Program-made: the position numbers and the translations under genes
Shown here: piece by piece, positions 55,213-63,807 of the stretch
Position numbering within the stretch: position 1 is the stretch's first letter
Layout of the letters: the number at the start of each line of letters is the position of its first letter
Assembly: GCF_022829725.1 (NCBI RefSeq)
Contig: NZ_JAKSYG010000212.1
Location: 29,100 to 93,099, forward strand
Length of the DNA stretch: 64,000 bases
Source of the DNA: Methylobacterium sp. E-005
GTDB taxonomy: Bacteria; Pseudomonadota; Alphaproteobacteria; Rhizobiales; Beijerinckiaceae
Reading direction: 5' to 3'
The notes under the pieces: generated by a model
The model's database searches: none
The model's input: only the letters and a program-made list of their open reading frames with translations
Told to the model about the DNA's origin: nothing

Positions 55213-56490
55213 TCACTCGGCCGCGATCTTCTGGATCGCCCCGATCGCCCCCGAATTGGCGATCTCGCCGACTTCGGTCTCGGAATAGCCGAGCAGGCTG
55301 CGCAGGATCTCCTCCGTGTGCTCGCCGAGCAGCGGCGACCGCTCCACCTCGCTCGGGCTCGCCGAGAGCTTGATGGGGTTTCCGACGGTCAGGTACTTGC
55401 CGCGCGTCGGATGATCGACCTCCACGATGGTGCCGGTCTTCCGCAGGGCCTCGTCCTCGGCGATTTCCTTCATCGACAGGATCGGGCCGCACGGGATGTC
55501 ATGCTTGTTGAGCGTGTCCATCGCCTCGAACTTCGACACCTTCATGGTCCACGCCTCGATGCGCGTGAAGATCTCGTTCAGGTGCGGCAGACGGGCCTTC
55601 GGGGTCGCGTAGTTCGGATCGGTCTTCCAATCGGGCTCGCCGATGATGTCGCAGATCGGCTCCCACACCGCGGCCTGGGTGATGACGTAGATGTAGGCGT
55701 TGGGATCCTGCTCCCAGCCCTTGCAGCGCAGGATACGCCCCGGCTGGCCGCCGCCGGAATCGTTGCCGGCCCGCGGCGTCGCCTCGCCGAACGGGATGCC
55801 CTCGCCGAACTGGCTGTACTCCTTCAGCGGTCCGTGCTGCAGGCGCTGCTGGTCGCGCAGCTTCACCCGGCACAGGTTCAGCACGCCATCCTGCATGGCG
55901 CAGTCAACCTTCTGGCCGAGGCCGCTATGGGTGCGGTGGAAGAGGGCGGTGACGATGCCCAGGGCGAGGTGCAGCCCGGTGCCGGAATCGCCGATCTGCG
56001 CCCCGGTCACCATGGGGATGCCATCGCGGAATCCGGTCGTGGAGGCCGAGCCGCCCGCGCATTGCGCGACGTTCTCGTAAACCTTGCAATCCTCGTAGCG
56101 GCCGGGCCCGAAACCCTTGACCGAGGCCAGGATCATCCGCGGGTTGGCCTCGTGGATCTTCTCCCAGGTCAGGCCCATCCGGGCGAGCGCGCCGGGGGCG
56201 AAGTTCTCGACGAGGACGTCGCATTCCTTGATGAGGCGCCAAAGCACCTCTTTACCCTTCGGGTTCTTCGAATCGAGCGTGATCGATCGCTTGTTGTGGT
56301 TCAGCATCGTGAAATAGAGGCTGTCCACGTCCGGAATGTCTTGAAGTTGCTGGCGCGTGGCATCGCCGACGCCAGGCCGCTCGACCTTGATCACGTCTGC
56401 GCCGAACCACGCGAGGAGCTGCGTGCAGGTCGGGCCGGATTGAACGTGGGTGAAATCCAGGATGCGGACGCCTTCGAGGGCCTTGGTCAT
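55213..56490 (-). CDS. frc: Formyl-CoA:oxalate CoA-transferase
   Basis: The 425-residue class III CoA-transferase moves CoA from formyl-CoA to oxalate, the first step of oxalate catabolism. It begins MTKALEGVRILDFTHVQSGP with TCTQLLAWFGADVIKVERPG, and the active-site aspartate is at residue 168 in GAQIGDSGTG, corresponding to Asp169 of the Oxalobacter enzyme. The glycine-rich loop GNDSGGGQPGR is also present. Length equals that of known Frc proteins. The ATG at 56490 is chosen because family similarity starts there; the frame is open upstream without similarity. The partner oxalyl-CoA decarboxylase is not in the window. Confidence 0.93.
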   Translation of the reverse strand: MTKALEGVRILDFTHVQSGPTCTQLLAWFGADVIKVERPGVGDATRQQLQDIPDVDSLYFTMLNHNKRSITLDSKNPKGKEVLWRLIKECDVLVENFAPGALARMGLTWEKIHEANPRMILASVKGFGPGRYEDCKVYENVAQCAGGSASTTGFRDGIPMVTGAQIGDSGTGLHLALGIVTALFHRTHSGLGQKVDCAMQDGVLNLCRVKLRDQQRLQHGPLKEYSQFGEGIPFGEATPRAGNDSGGGQPGRILRCKGWEQDPNAYIYVITQAAVWEPICDIIGEPDWKTDPNYATPKARLPHLNEIFTRIEAWTMKVSKFEAMDTLNKHDIPCGPILSMKEIAEDEALRKTGTIVEVDHPTRGKYLTVGNPIKLSASPSEVERSPLLGEHTEEILRSLLGYSETEVGEIANSGAIGAIQKIAAE

Positions 56491-56936
56491 GATCGGTCTC
56501 GGAGCTGGGGACAGTCGTCGGGGGTGCGGAGGTTGGCTCAGGCCGACCGGGCAAGGGGCAGGCGGGCAGCCTCGATCCGCAGGGCGCGGCGCGGGCTCAC
56601 GGGGCAGCCAGGCCCCATCCTCGAACGAATCATGACTACACGTCCTCCCAGTGCGCGGCCCCGTCGTCTTGCGAAACCGTCGTGCGGATCCCGATCGGAA
56701 CCCGATCGTCTGTATACCACATGCCATTCGCGAGACGCGAGACCCCAATTGGTGCGTGGTGCGCGGGTGAGTTACGCACCGTAAGCTGTGACGACAAACG
56801 GCTCAACGCGCGGCCGTTGATGAATCGCCGGGGCGCGGCCGATGCCCCTTGGCATCTCTCCGAATGCGGTCCATGATTTCGCCAAAATCGGACGCCGACC
56901 GGCTCCGGAAGACGCGACGCTGCAGGAGGGACGCCC
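56491..56936. other. Divergent intergenic region upstream of frc
   Basis: This 446-base region separates frc from a small plus-strand gene. It holds a TGTATACCACA motif at 56711-56721 with a GTATAC core, similar to GntR-family operators, and an interrupted inverted repeat GGTGCGT/ACGCACC near 56752-56781. No coding frame is convincing. Confidence 0.4.
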
Positions 56937-57221
56937 ATGCTTGCCAGCACCAGCCTGATCAAATCGTCCTGGATCGCGGTGGATGTCGCTCGCGACCGGG
57001 CTGAGCGTGTCCTCGTGGTCGAGACCTATATCGCGGTCAGTCCGCTGGAGCCCAATTTCGACGCCGCGCAATACGAGCGCGTCCTGTGTTGCGTACAGAA
57101 GGTGCTCAAGGCCCATCCGGAGATCGACCGCGCATCGATCCTGAGCATGCATCGCGGCTCCGGTTGCACGGCGCTGTTCCGCGAGCCGCCGGCAAGCGTG
57201 GATCGGCCGGCGGCTGCTTAG
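56937..57221 (+). CDS. Hypothetical 94-residue protein
   Basis: The protein starts MLASTSLIKSSWIAVDVARD and contains RVLVVETYIAVSPLEPNFD, a Cys pair in ERVLCCVQKVLKAHPEI and an Ala/Pro-rich end. AGGAGG lies six to eleven bases upstream of the ATG, which makes translation likely. I recognise no family, membrane span or signal. It is a probable small soluble protein. Confidence 0.55.
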   Translation: MLASTSLIKSSWIAVDVARDRAERVLVVETYIAVSPLEPNFDAAQYERVLCCVQKVLKAHPEIDRASILSMHRGSGCTALFREPPASVDRPAAA

Positions 57222-57500
57222 GGCCTTTTCGGCCGGCGCGCACGAGGGTGGAATGCGCGGCCCTCTCGGAGTGGTGGGCTAGCCACGCGGACTCGAGATG
57301 CGCGCGCCCCTTCCCCCGCGCCTGCAGCCCAGGGACACTGCGACCCGGGACCTAGTGCAAAGAATCGCGCAGCGTCGATCTGAACCGACCCGTACCGCAT
57401 CCAGGATCCGGTCCAGCTTCAATCAATCTCTCCGGAGAAGGCGCCCACCCTGAGCCTGCGTGCTGGCCCGATACCGTCAAGGGACGGAGTCGCGCATCCT

Positions 57501-58202
57501 TCAGGTCGCATCCTCGGACGAATCGCTCGGAGCGTCCGGCGGCGTCAGTGCCACGCGCGCCGCATGGAACCACCACAGCGGGATGTCGCGATTGGCGTGG
57601 GCCAACTCCGAGGCCCAGCCCTCCTTCGGCATGACGTCGGCGCGGTCGGCGAAGAGGCGCAGAGCGCTCTCGGCCCGCTCCCTCCGGCAGCGCTCGCGGA
57701 TCGCGTCCCGCTCCGCCGCGGCCCGCGCCTCATTCTGCTCGATGAGGCGGCGCGTCGCCAGATCGTCCGCGTCGAACGCGAAGTGCTGCCAGAATGTCTC
57801 GGCCTCCCGCGCCACGTCCCGCTCGCGCTGCATCCGCACCAGCGCGGCTTCGGCGGCCTCCCTCATGGCCTCGGCCGCCTCGGCGCGACTGAGCAACCGG
57901 TTGTTGGCCTCCAGCAATTCCCTCTCGCGATCCGGCGCCATCCGCTGACGCCGGAGCACGCGCAACTCCTCGTCCGCAGCCGCCCGCTCCGACACGTCCG
58001 CAAGCATGGGGGCGAGGGGGCCTGCCGCCAGGGCATCGACACGCCGCAGATAACGCGCACGCAGGCCCGGATGATCGACATCGAGGGCCGTGTCGTCCCA
58101 CGCTGGAAGGTTGGGCTGCGCATCGCGATCGCACCCGTACAGGGCGCGCGCCAGGGCAATGCGCAGATCGTCCGGAAACGGCGCCGTGGCGGGTTCGGTC
58201 AT
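57501..58202 (-). CDS. Hypothetical coiled-coil protein
   Basis: The 233-residue acidic, Ala/Arg/Glu-rich protein starts with PFPDDLRIALARALYGCDRD and has a long helical, probably coiled-coil centre (residues ~75-185, for example RERELLEANNRLLSRAEAAE). The C-terminal stretch is GWASELAHANRDIPLWWFH. There is no signal peptide. No family or partner is recognised. The minus-strand frame is preferred over the overlapping plus-strand frame because it has a regular heptad-like pattern. Confidence 0.55.
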   Translation of the reverse strand: MTEPATAPFPDDLRIALARALYGCDRDAQPNLPAWDDTALDVDHPGLRARYLRRVDALAAGPLAPMLADVSERAAADEELRVLRRQRMAPDRERELLEANNRLLSRAEAAEAMREAAEAALVRMQRERDVAREAETFWQHFAFDADDLATRRLIEQNEARAAAERDAIRERCRRERAESALRLFADRADVMPKEGWASELAHANRDIPLWWFHAARVALTPPDAPSDSSEDAT

Positions 58203-58644
58203 GGACCTGCATTCGGAATGGGTGAGCGACGCAGCCTACAACGCGATGGAGCGCTGGAAGAGGCCGTCACAGGCCGGAGGGCGTAAATTTTTCCTCGCTG
58301 CGTCATTGTTCCGTGAGCGAACCGTCAGACGCAGCGTCGATCCGGCCGCGCCGCCGTATTTGTATGAAACTGCGCACTTTTGCGGAGCCGCTTACTGCAT
58401 GAGTGCTGCCTGAACAGGTCTTGAGGATGACGATTCAGCGTGAACAGAGACGAAGTCCGTTCTTTCGACGCGGGCACCATATCCTTCGGCGGCCCGGAAT
58501 CAGGATATGTGGCGTCGTGGCTCCAAGCGCTGACAAGGCCCGCGCTTTTCAATCCCCAGTGGAGCACGCGACGTCCGAACTTGTGGCGCGCGCAGCCGCT
58601 GCGGGTTACATCGACGCTTGCACCCGCGCCGCGTCGACGCACCC
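58203..58644. other. Divergent intergenic region, nothing recognised
   Basis: This 442-base stretch lies between the coiled-coil protein gene and the MHYT kinase gene. It must hold both promoters, but I see no clear boxes, repeats or RNA gene. Confidence 0.4.
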
Positions 58645-60528
58645 ATGATCCATACGGGCTATAATCCGGCGCTCGTCGCCCTTTCGATCGGCCTGGCGGT
58701 CTTCGCTTCCTATACGGCCCTCGACCTCGGCGCACGCATCCGCCGGCCTTCACCCGGACCCCGCTGGCCGTGGATTTTGGGAGCGGCCCTGGCGATGGGC
58801 GGCGGCATCTGGTCGATGCACTTCGTCGGCATGCTGGCCTTCGACATGGGCATGGCCGCCGCCTACGATGCCGGCCTGACAGTGCTGTCGCTCCTCATTG
58901 CCGTCACGGTGACGGGACTGGCCTTCATTTGGGTCGCTTACAGGGGCGAGGGCGCGGCGACGATCCTGGTCGCGGGACCGCTCATGGGGCTTGGCGTCGC
59001 CGCGATGCACTATACGGGCATGGCGGCGCTGCAGATCCCAGGCGATCTTGCCTACGATCCGGTGTTCGTCGCGGCCTCGGTCGCGATCGCGGTCAGCGCA
59101 GCGACCGCTGCCCTGTGGCTCGCGTTCCGGAATCACGGCGTGGGCCGGAAGCTGATGGCTGCCGGAATCATGGGGCTCGCCGTCGCCGGGATGCATTACA
59201 CCGGCATGGCGGCGGCGACCGTCACGGCTGAGGCGGAAGGCGCTCCCCACGCCCATGTCGCCATGCTGGCGCCGGGGCAGCAGAACCTCGCGCTCTACGT
59301 GGCGGGGGCGACCTTCTTCATCCTGTTCCTGGCGATGCTGGGCTCGTCCCTCGATCAGCAGCGAATCCAGCGCGACCTCGAAGCCAGCGAGGCCCGGTTC
59401 CGGGGCGCGGTGCAGGCGGTCCGCGGCGTGCTCTGGACCAACGATGCGACCGGCCGGATGATCGGCGAGCAGCCGGGCTGGAGCGCGATGACCGGGCAGT
59501 CGCGCGACGAATACGAAGGCTATGGCTGGGCCAAGGTGGTCCATCCGGAGGATGCCCAGGCGACGGTGGAGGCCTGGAACGAGACCGTTCGGGCCCGCAG
59601 CACGTTCGTTCACGAGCATCGCGTGCGCACGGTCGACGGGACGTGGCGCCATTTCGCGATCCGCGCCATCCCGGTTCTGAACGAGACGGGCGGCATCCGC
59701 GAATGGGTCGGCGTGCACACCGACATCACCGAGCAGCGGGAGGCCGAGGCCGAACTGCGGGAATCCAACGAGGAGATCCAGCGCTACGCCTACATCGTCA
59801 GCCACGATCTGCGTGCGCCGCTGGTCAACGTCATGGGCTTCACCAGCGAGTTGGAGGCGACGCGGCTCGACATGCGGGCGGCGCTCGCCGGGCACCCGCA
59901 GGCGGAGCGGATCGACGCGGATTTCGATGAGGCCCTCGGCTTCATCAAGGCCGCCGTGAACCGCATGGAGGGCCTGATCGCCGCGATCCTGAAGCTGTCC
60001 CGGGAGGGCCGGCGACAATTCCGGCCGGAACGCCTCGACATGACGGCACTGCTCCAGAGCCTCGCGGATGCACACCGGCACCAGGCCGAGGCGGCCCGGG
60101 CGGTTGTGACGATCGCACCGGACCTACCCTCAATCGTTGCCGACCGGCTCGCCATCGAGCAGATCTTCGGCAACCTGCTGGACAACGCCATCAAGTATCT
60201 CGATCCATCCCGGCCCGGGCAGATCGTGGTCACAGCCCAATGCGCCGGATCACGGGGCATCTGCTTCTCGGTCGCCGACAACGGCCGCGGCATCGCCGAA
60301 CGGGATCACGCCCGCGTCTTCGAGCTTTTCCGACGCTCCGGGACGCAGGATCGACCAGGTGAGGGCATCGGCCTCGCCCATGTGAAGGCGCTCGTTCGGG
60401 GCTTCGGCGGCCGGATCGAGGTCCGTTCGCAACTTGGCGCGGGCACGACCTTCAACGTGACCTTGCCGCGCGGCGCGTCTACAGCGAGCGCCGAGGATCC
60501 TGAATTGACACCCCGCGTTGCCGCATGA
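58645..60528 (+). CDS. MHYT-PAS sensor histidine kinase
   Basis: The 627-residue protein has an N-terminal seven-helix MHYT membrane domain with three motif copies (SMHFVGM, AMHYTGM, GMHYTGM), thought to bind a metal and sense a gas such as O2, NO or CO. A PAS domain (residues ~250-370) follows, then a HisKA domain with phospho-acceptor His387 in YIVSHDLRAPLVNVMGF and an ATPase domain (FGNLLDNAIKYLD, VADNGRGIAERD, GIGLAHVKALV). It resembles phytochrome-type kinases that work with Rcp1-like regulators, and such a regulator follows with an ATGA overlap. Confidence 0.9.
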   Translation: MIHTGYNPALVALSIGLAVFASYTALDLGARIRRPSPGPRWPWILGAALAMGGGIWSMHFVGMLAFDMGMAAAYDAGLTVLSLLIAVTVTGLAFIWVAYRGEGAATILVAGPLMGLGVAAMHYTGMAALQIPGDLAYDPVFVAASVAIAVSAATAALWLAFRNHGVGRKLMAAGIMGLAVAGMHYTGMAAATVTAEAEGAPHAHVAMLAPGQQNLALYVAGATFFILFLAMLGSSLDQQRIQRDLEASEARFRGAVQAVRGVLWTNDATGRMIGEQPGWSAMTGQSRDEYEGYGWAKVVHPEDAQATVEAWNETVRARSTFVHEHRVRTVDGTWRHFAIRAIPVLNETGGIREWVGVHTDITEQREAEAELRESNEEIQRYAYIVSHDLRAPLVNVMGFTSELEATRLDMRAALAGHPQAERIDADFDEALGFIKAAVNRMEGLIAAILKLSREGRRQFRPERLDMTALLQSLADAHRHQAEAARAVVTIAPDLPSIVADRLAIEQIFGNLLDNAIKYLDPSRPGQIVVTAQCAGSRGICFSVADNGRGIAERDHARVFELFRRSGTQDRPGEGIGLAHVKALVRGFGGRIEVRSQLGAGTTFNVTLPRGASTASAEDPELTPRVAA

Positions 60529-60977
60529 GCGTGGAGCGACCCGTGCATCCGGTCAGCATCGTGATGATCGAGGACGACGAGGGGCATGCGCGTTTGATCG
60601 AGCGCAACATCCGTCGCGCCGGCGTCAATAATGAGATCCTGGCGTTCCGGGACGGCACCTCGGCACTCACCTACCTGCTCGGGCCGGACGGGTCCGGCGA
60701 GGCGAGCGCCCGGCGCCATCTCCTCGTTCTGCTCGATCTCAACTTGCCCGATATGACGGGCCTCGACATCCTCGAGAAGGTCAAGGCGAACCCGCATACC
60801 CGTCGCTCACCGGTGGTGGTGCTGACCACGACCGATGACAGCCGCGAGATCCAGCGCTGCTACGATCTCGGTGCCAACGTCTACATCACGAAACCCGTCA
60901 ACTACGACGGCTTCGCCAACGCGATCCGCCAGCTGGGGCTGTTCTTCTCGGTGATGGAGGTTCCCCAGAACCCATGA
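60525..60977 (+). CDS. Single-domain response regulator (Rcp1-like)
   Basis: The 150-residue receiver domain has the acidic pair EDDEGHARLI, phospho-acceptor Asp71 in VLLDLNLPDMTG, VVVLTTTDD and the KPVNYDGF lysine. No output domain is present. It overlaps the kinase gene by four bases (ATGA) and the next gene in the same way, so the three proteins are made together. It is probably a phosphotransfer shuttle. Confidence 0.93.
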   Translation: MSVERPVHPVSIVMIEDDEGHARLIERNIRRAGVNNEILAFRDGTSALTYLLGPDGSGEASARRHLLVLLDLNLPDMTGLDILEKVKANPHTRRSPVVVLTTTDDSREIQRCYDLGANVYITKPVNYDGFANAIRQLGLFFSVMEVPQNP

Positions 60978-62038
60978 CCGCGGAGCACGCCGGCGGGGAC
61001 GGCACCGCTGCGGCGGCCCGGATACTCTACATTGACGACGATCCGGGGCTCAGCCGTCTGGTCCGACGCTCGCTGGAAGCGCGCGGCTATGCGGTGGAGC
61101 TGTGCGCCAGCGGCGCCGACGGGCTGCTCCGCTTAGGGCGGGGCGGGATCGACGCCGTGGCCCTCGATCATCACATGCCGGGACAGACCGGCCTCGATCT
61201 GCTGCCGGAGATCCGGGCGCTGCCGCACGCGCCGCCGGTGATCTACGTGACAGGGTCGGAGGATTCGCGTGTCGCGGTCGCCGCCCTCAAGGCGGGTGCG
61301 GTCGATTACGTCTGGAAGGACGTGCAGGGCCAGTTCCGCGAACTGCTCTGCGAGGCGGTCGACACTGCGCTCCGGCAGGAGGCTTTGCGGCGCGACAAGG
61401 AACGGGCTGAGGCCGAGATGCGCGAGGCCCGTGACCGGGCCGAGCTGATGCTGCGCGAGGTCAATCACCGCGTGGCCAATTCGCTCGCCCTGGTGGCCGC
61501 CCTGGCGCATATGCAGCGCAATGCCGTCACCGACCCCGCCGCCAAGGCGGCACTCGACGAGATGCAGGCACGCATCTCGGCCATCGCGGGCATCCACCGC
61601 CGGCTTTACACTTCGGACGATGTCGAGTCCGTGGCGCTGGACGCCTATCTCGGCAGCCTGATCGAGGAGTTGCAGGCCGCCATGCGGGCGAGCGGGCGGG
61701 ACCACGCGATTCATCTGCGCGCCGAGCCGGTTCATCTCTCCCCCGACAAGGCGGTTTCCGTCGGTGTCGTGGTGACCGAACTCGTCACCAACGCCTACAA
61801 GTACGCCTATCCGCCGGGTACGTCCGGCGAGATCCGGGTCGCGGTGGATCGGGACGGCACCGACTCGATCCGCCTCGCGGTCGAGGATGACGGAATCGGC
61901 TGGACCGGCGAGGGGGAGATCCGCGGCACCGGCCTCGGATCGCGCATCGTGCGCGCCATGGCGACGAACCTGCGCTCAGCCCTCTCCTACGCCCCAGGCG
62001 GAAAGGGCACCCGCGCCATTCTAGCGTTCCGGGCGTAA
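60974..62038 (+). CDS. Receiver-HWE/HisKA_2 histidine kinase
   Basis: The 354-residue protein has an N-terminal receiver domain (ILYIDDDPGLSRLVRRSLEA, VALDHHMPGQTG) joined by a coiled-coil linker to a HisKA_2 kinase core. The phospho-acceptor is His165 in REVNHRVANSLALVAALAHM, and the ATPase domain shows ELVTNAYKYAYPPGT, EDDGIGW and GTGLGSRIVRAMA. The receiver would let upstream phosphorylation control this second kinase. Kinases of this class often feed the general stress response in alphaproteobacteria; the target here is unknown. Confidence 0.9.
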   Translation: MTAEHAGGDGTAAAARILYIDDDPGLSRLVRRSLEARGYAVELCASGADGLLRLGRGGIDAVALDHHMPGQTGLDLLPEIRALPHAPPVIYVTGSEDSRVAVAALKAGAVDYVWKDVQGQFRELLCEAVDTALRQEALRRDKERAEAEMREARDRAELMLREVNHRVANSLALVAALAHMQRNAVTDPAAKAALDEMQARISAIAGIHRRLYTSDDVESVALDAYLGSLIEELQAAMRASGRDHAIHLRAEPVHLSPDKAVSVGVVVTELVTNAYKYAYPPGTSGEIRVAVDRDGTDSIRLAVEDDGIGWTGEGEIRGTGLGSRIVRAMATNLRSALSYAPGGKGTRAILAFRA

Positions 62039-62046
62039 GGCCCGGC

Positions 62047-62610
62047 TCAGGCGCCCGAGCGGTCCGCCATGCGATCCAGGGCGGCCAGCATCGGTTGAAG
62101 CTCCGCTTCGCCGAGTTGGTGGAAGCCCAGCGCCCGTCCGATGAAGAGCCCCAGAATCGCGAAGAACAGCACGGAGCCCTCGCCCGGACAGGTCTCCGCG
62201 ATCCGACCGACACGATCGAGCTGATCTGCCACGAAGGCCCGGTAATCCCTCAGCGCCTCCGACGAGTCGAGGGACGCCAGGAGCAGCGTACGGGAGGATT
62301 CGTCGTCCTCGCAATAATGCGCGCGGACATGCGCGACCATCGCCTTCGGAAGCTGTGAAGGGCCGGGCGGAACGGCGGCCTCGCAGGCCGCGATCTCCTC
62401 CCGAAGACGGGTGAGTTCCCGGGCGACCAGGGCGGCGATCAGCGCATCCTTCGACGCGTAGTGGTGGAGCACGCCCCCCTTACTGAGGCCCGCCTTGGCG
62501 GCAACGGCATCGATGGTCAGCGCCCGCGCACCCCCCTTCAGCAGAACCGCCGCCGCGGCTTCGAGGATGATCTCGGGCCGGTCCGCCAGCCTCTTGCGCT
62601 TGCCCTGCAT
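62047..62610 (-). CDS. TetR-family transcriptional regulator
   Basis: The 187-residue repressor has a helix-turn-helix (ALTIDAVAAKAGLSKGGVLH, HYASKDALIAALV) and a helical ligand domain. It is divergent from a pair of efflux-adaptor genes and its likely operator is directly upstream. The ATG at 62610 is chosen because the typical N-terminus RPEIILEAAAAVLLKGG follows it; the open frame upstream overlaps the divergent gene. It presumably represses the efflux genes until a substrate binds. Confidence 0.9.
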   Translation of the reverse strand: MQGKRKRLADRPEIILEAAAAVLLKGGARALTIDAVAAKAGLSKGGVLHHYASKDALIAALVARELTRLREEIAACEAAVPPGPSQLPKAMVAHVRAHYCEDDESSRTLLLASLDSSEALRDYRAFVADQLDRVGRIAETCPGEGSVLFFAILGLFIGRALGFHQLGEAELQPMLAALDRMADRSGA

Positions 62611-62627
62611 CCGACACCTATTTAAAA

Positions 62628-62641
62628 ACCGACTGGACGGT
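62628..62641. promoter_or_regulatory. Candidate TetR operator
   Basis: ACCGACTGGACGGT lies 18 bases before the tetR start. It is close to the palindrome ACCGACTGGTCGGT seen in front of many TetR-controlled efflux operons. It may control both divergent genes. Confidence 0.55.
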
Positions 62642-62706
62642 ATGTAGCGAGAGCGGTATGAACGCGCTACGGCGTTTTCAGGAGCCCGGCCAGGGTGGTC
62701 GATCGC

Positions 62707-63807
62707 ATGACTATATCCCAGAACTGCGCTGCATTCCGGCTTCTTCTCGTAATAAGTGCGTTCGGCGCGATCGGGTGCGCTCATGCGGCGCCTGAGGCCA
62801 CCGACGACCCGTCAGTGGCGCGGGTCAGGATCGTCGAGGCCCGCCGGACGCCGATCGCCTCCGAGGCCGTGCTGACCGGGGACATCCAGCCCCAGGCGCA
62901 GGTCAACGTCGCGTTTCGAACGAACGGCAAGGTCGCTGAGCGGCGCGTCGAGGTCGGCGATCACGTCGAAGCCGATCAGGTGCTCGCCGTGGTCGAACCG
63001 CTGACCCAGCAGGCGAATCTCGACAATGCCAGGGCTGCCCTTGCCTCGGCGGAGGCGCTGCAGACCCAGGCGAAAATGGCGTTCGAGCGGCAGAAGCAGC
63101 TTCTGGCAGGCGGCTTCACGACGCGATCCACCTACGACAACGCCGAGCAGGAGCTGCGCACGACCCAGGCCGCTGTGGATTCGGCGCGGGCGGCCCTCGG
63201 CACCGCGCAGGAGCAGTTTTCGTATACGGAGCTGCGCGCCGGCGTCGCCGGGATCGTGACCAGCCGCAGTTTCGAGGTCGGTCAGGTGGTCCAGTCGGGC
63301 CAGACCGTCCTGGTCCTCGCGCAGGACGGCCCGCGGGACGCTGTGTTCAACGTCTACGAATCGCTCCTGGCGCAACCGCCGGCCGACGGCTCGATCGCGG
63401 TGGCGCTCCAATCCGATCCCACCGTGACGGCGACCGGGACGGTGCGCGAGGTCTCGCCGACCGTCGACGCCAAGAGCGGAACGGTCCGGGTCAAGATCGG
63501 CCTTCAGACGACGCCGCCCGCCATGGGGCTCGGCGCCGTTGTGGTCGGGCGCGGTCGGTTCGCCCCGCGGGAATCGGTCGTGCTGCCCTGGTCGGCGCTC
63601 TACCGCTACGATGGTCATCCCTCGGTCTGGATCTTCGACCCGGCCACGCGGAAGGTCTCGATCCGCGCCGTCGAGATCGACCGCTTCGGGCCGGACATCA
63701 TCGCGCTGAAGCGCGGGGTCGAGCCGGGCGAGCGCGTGGTGGTCGCCGGCATCCAGTTCCTCCGGCCGGGCCAGACAGTGGCCGCCGCCGAGATCGCAGG
63801 CCACTGA
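62707..63807 (+). CDS. RND efflux periplasmic adaptor (HlyD/AcrA type)
   Basis: The ~366-residue protein has an N-terminal lipoprotein-like signal with cysteine (SAFGAIGCAHA). The biotinyl-lipoyl half-motifs VAFRTNGKVAERRVEVGDHV and AGVAGIVTSRSFEVGQVVQS flank a helical hairpin (residues ~100-170), and C-terminal beta-barrel sequence follows. It bridges an inner-membrane pump and an outer-membrane channel. The ATG at 62707 gives the best signal peptide; a GTG at 62695 is possible. The stop overlaps the next adaptor gene (TGATG). Confidence 0.9.
   Translation: MTISQNCAAFRLLLVISAFGAIGCAHAAPEATDDPSVARVRIVEARRTPIASEAVLTGDIQPQAQVNVAFRTNGKVAERRVEVGDHVEADQVLAVVEPLTQQANLDNARAALASAEALQTQAKMAFERQKQLLAGGFTTRSTYDNAEQELRTTQAAVDSARAALGTAQEQFSYTELRAGVAGIVTSRSFEVGQVVQSGQTVLVLAQDGPRDAVFNVYESLLAQPPADGSIAVALQSDPTVTATGTVREVSPTVDAKSGTVRVKIGLQTTPPAMGLGAVVVGRGRFAPRESVVLPWSALYRYDGHPSVWIFDPATRKVSIRAVEIDRFGPDIIALKRGVEPGERVVVAGIQFLRPGQTVAAAEIAGH

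Noticed and set aside
54337..56784. 815-codon open frame on the plus strand
   Set aside because: It lies antisense to the formyltransferase and frc genes; its composition (His/Arg/Asp-rich, no domains) is that of a high-GC shadow frame.
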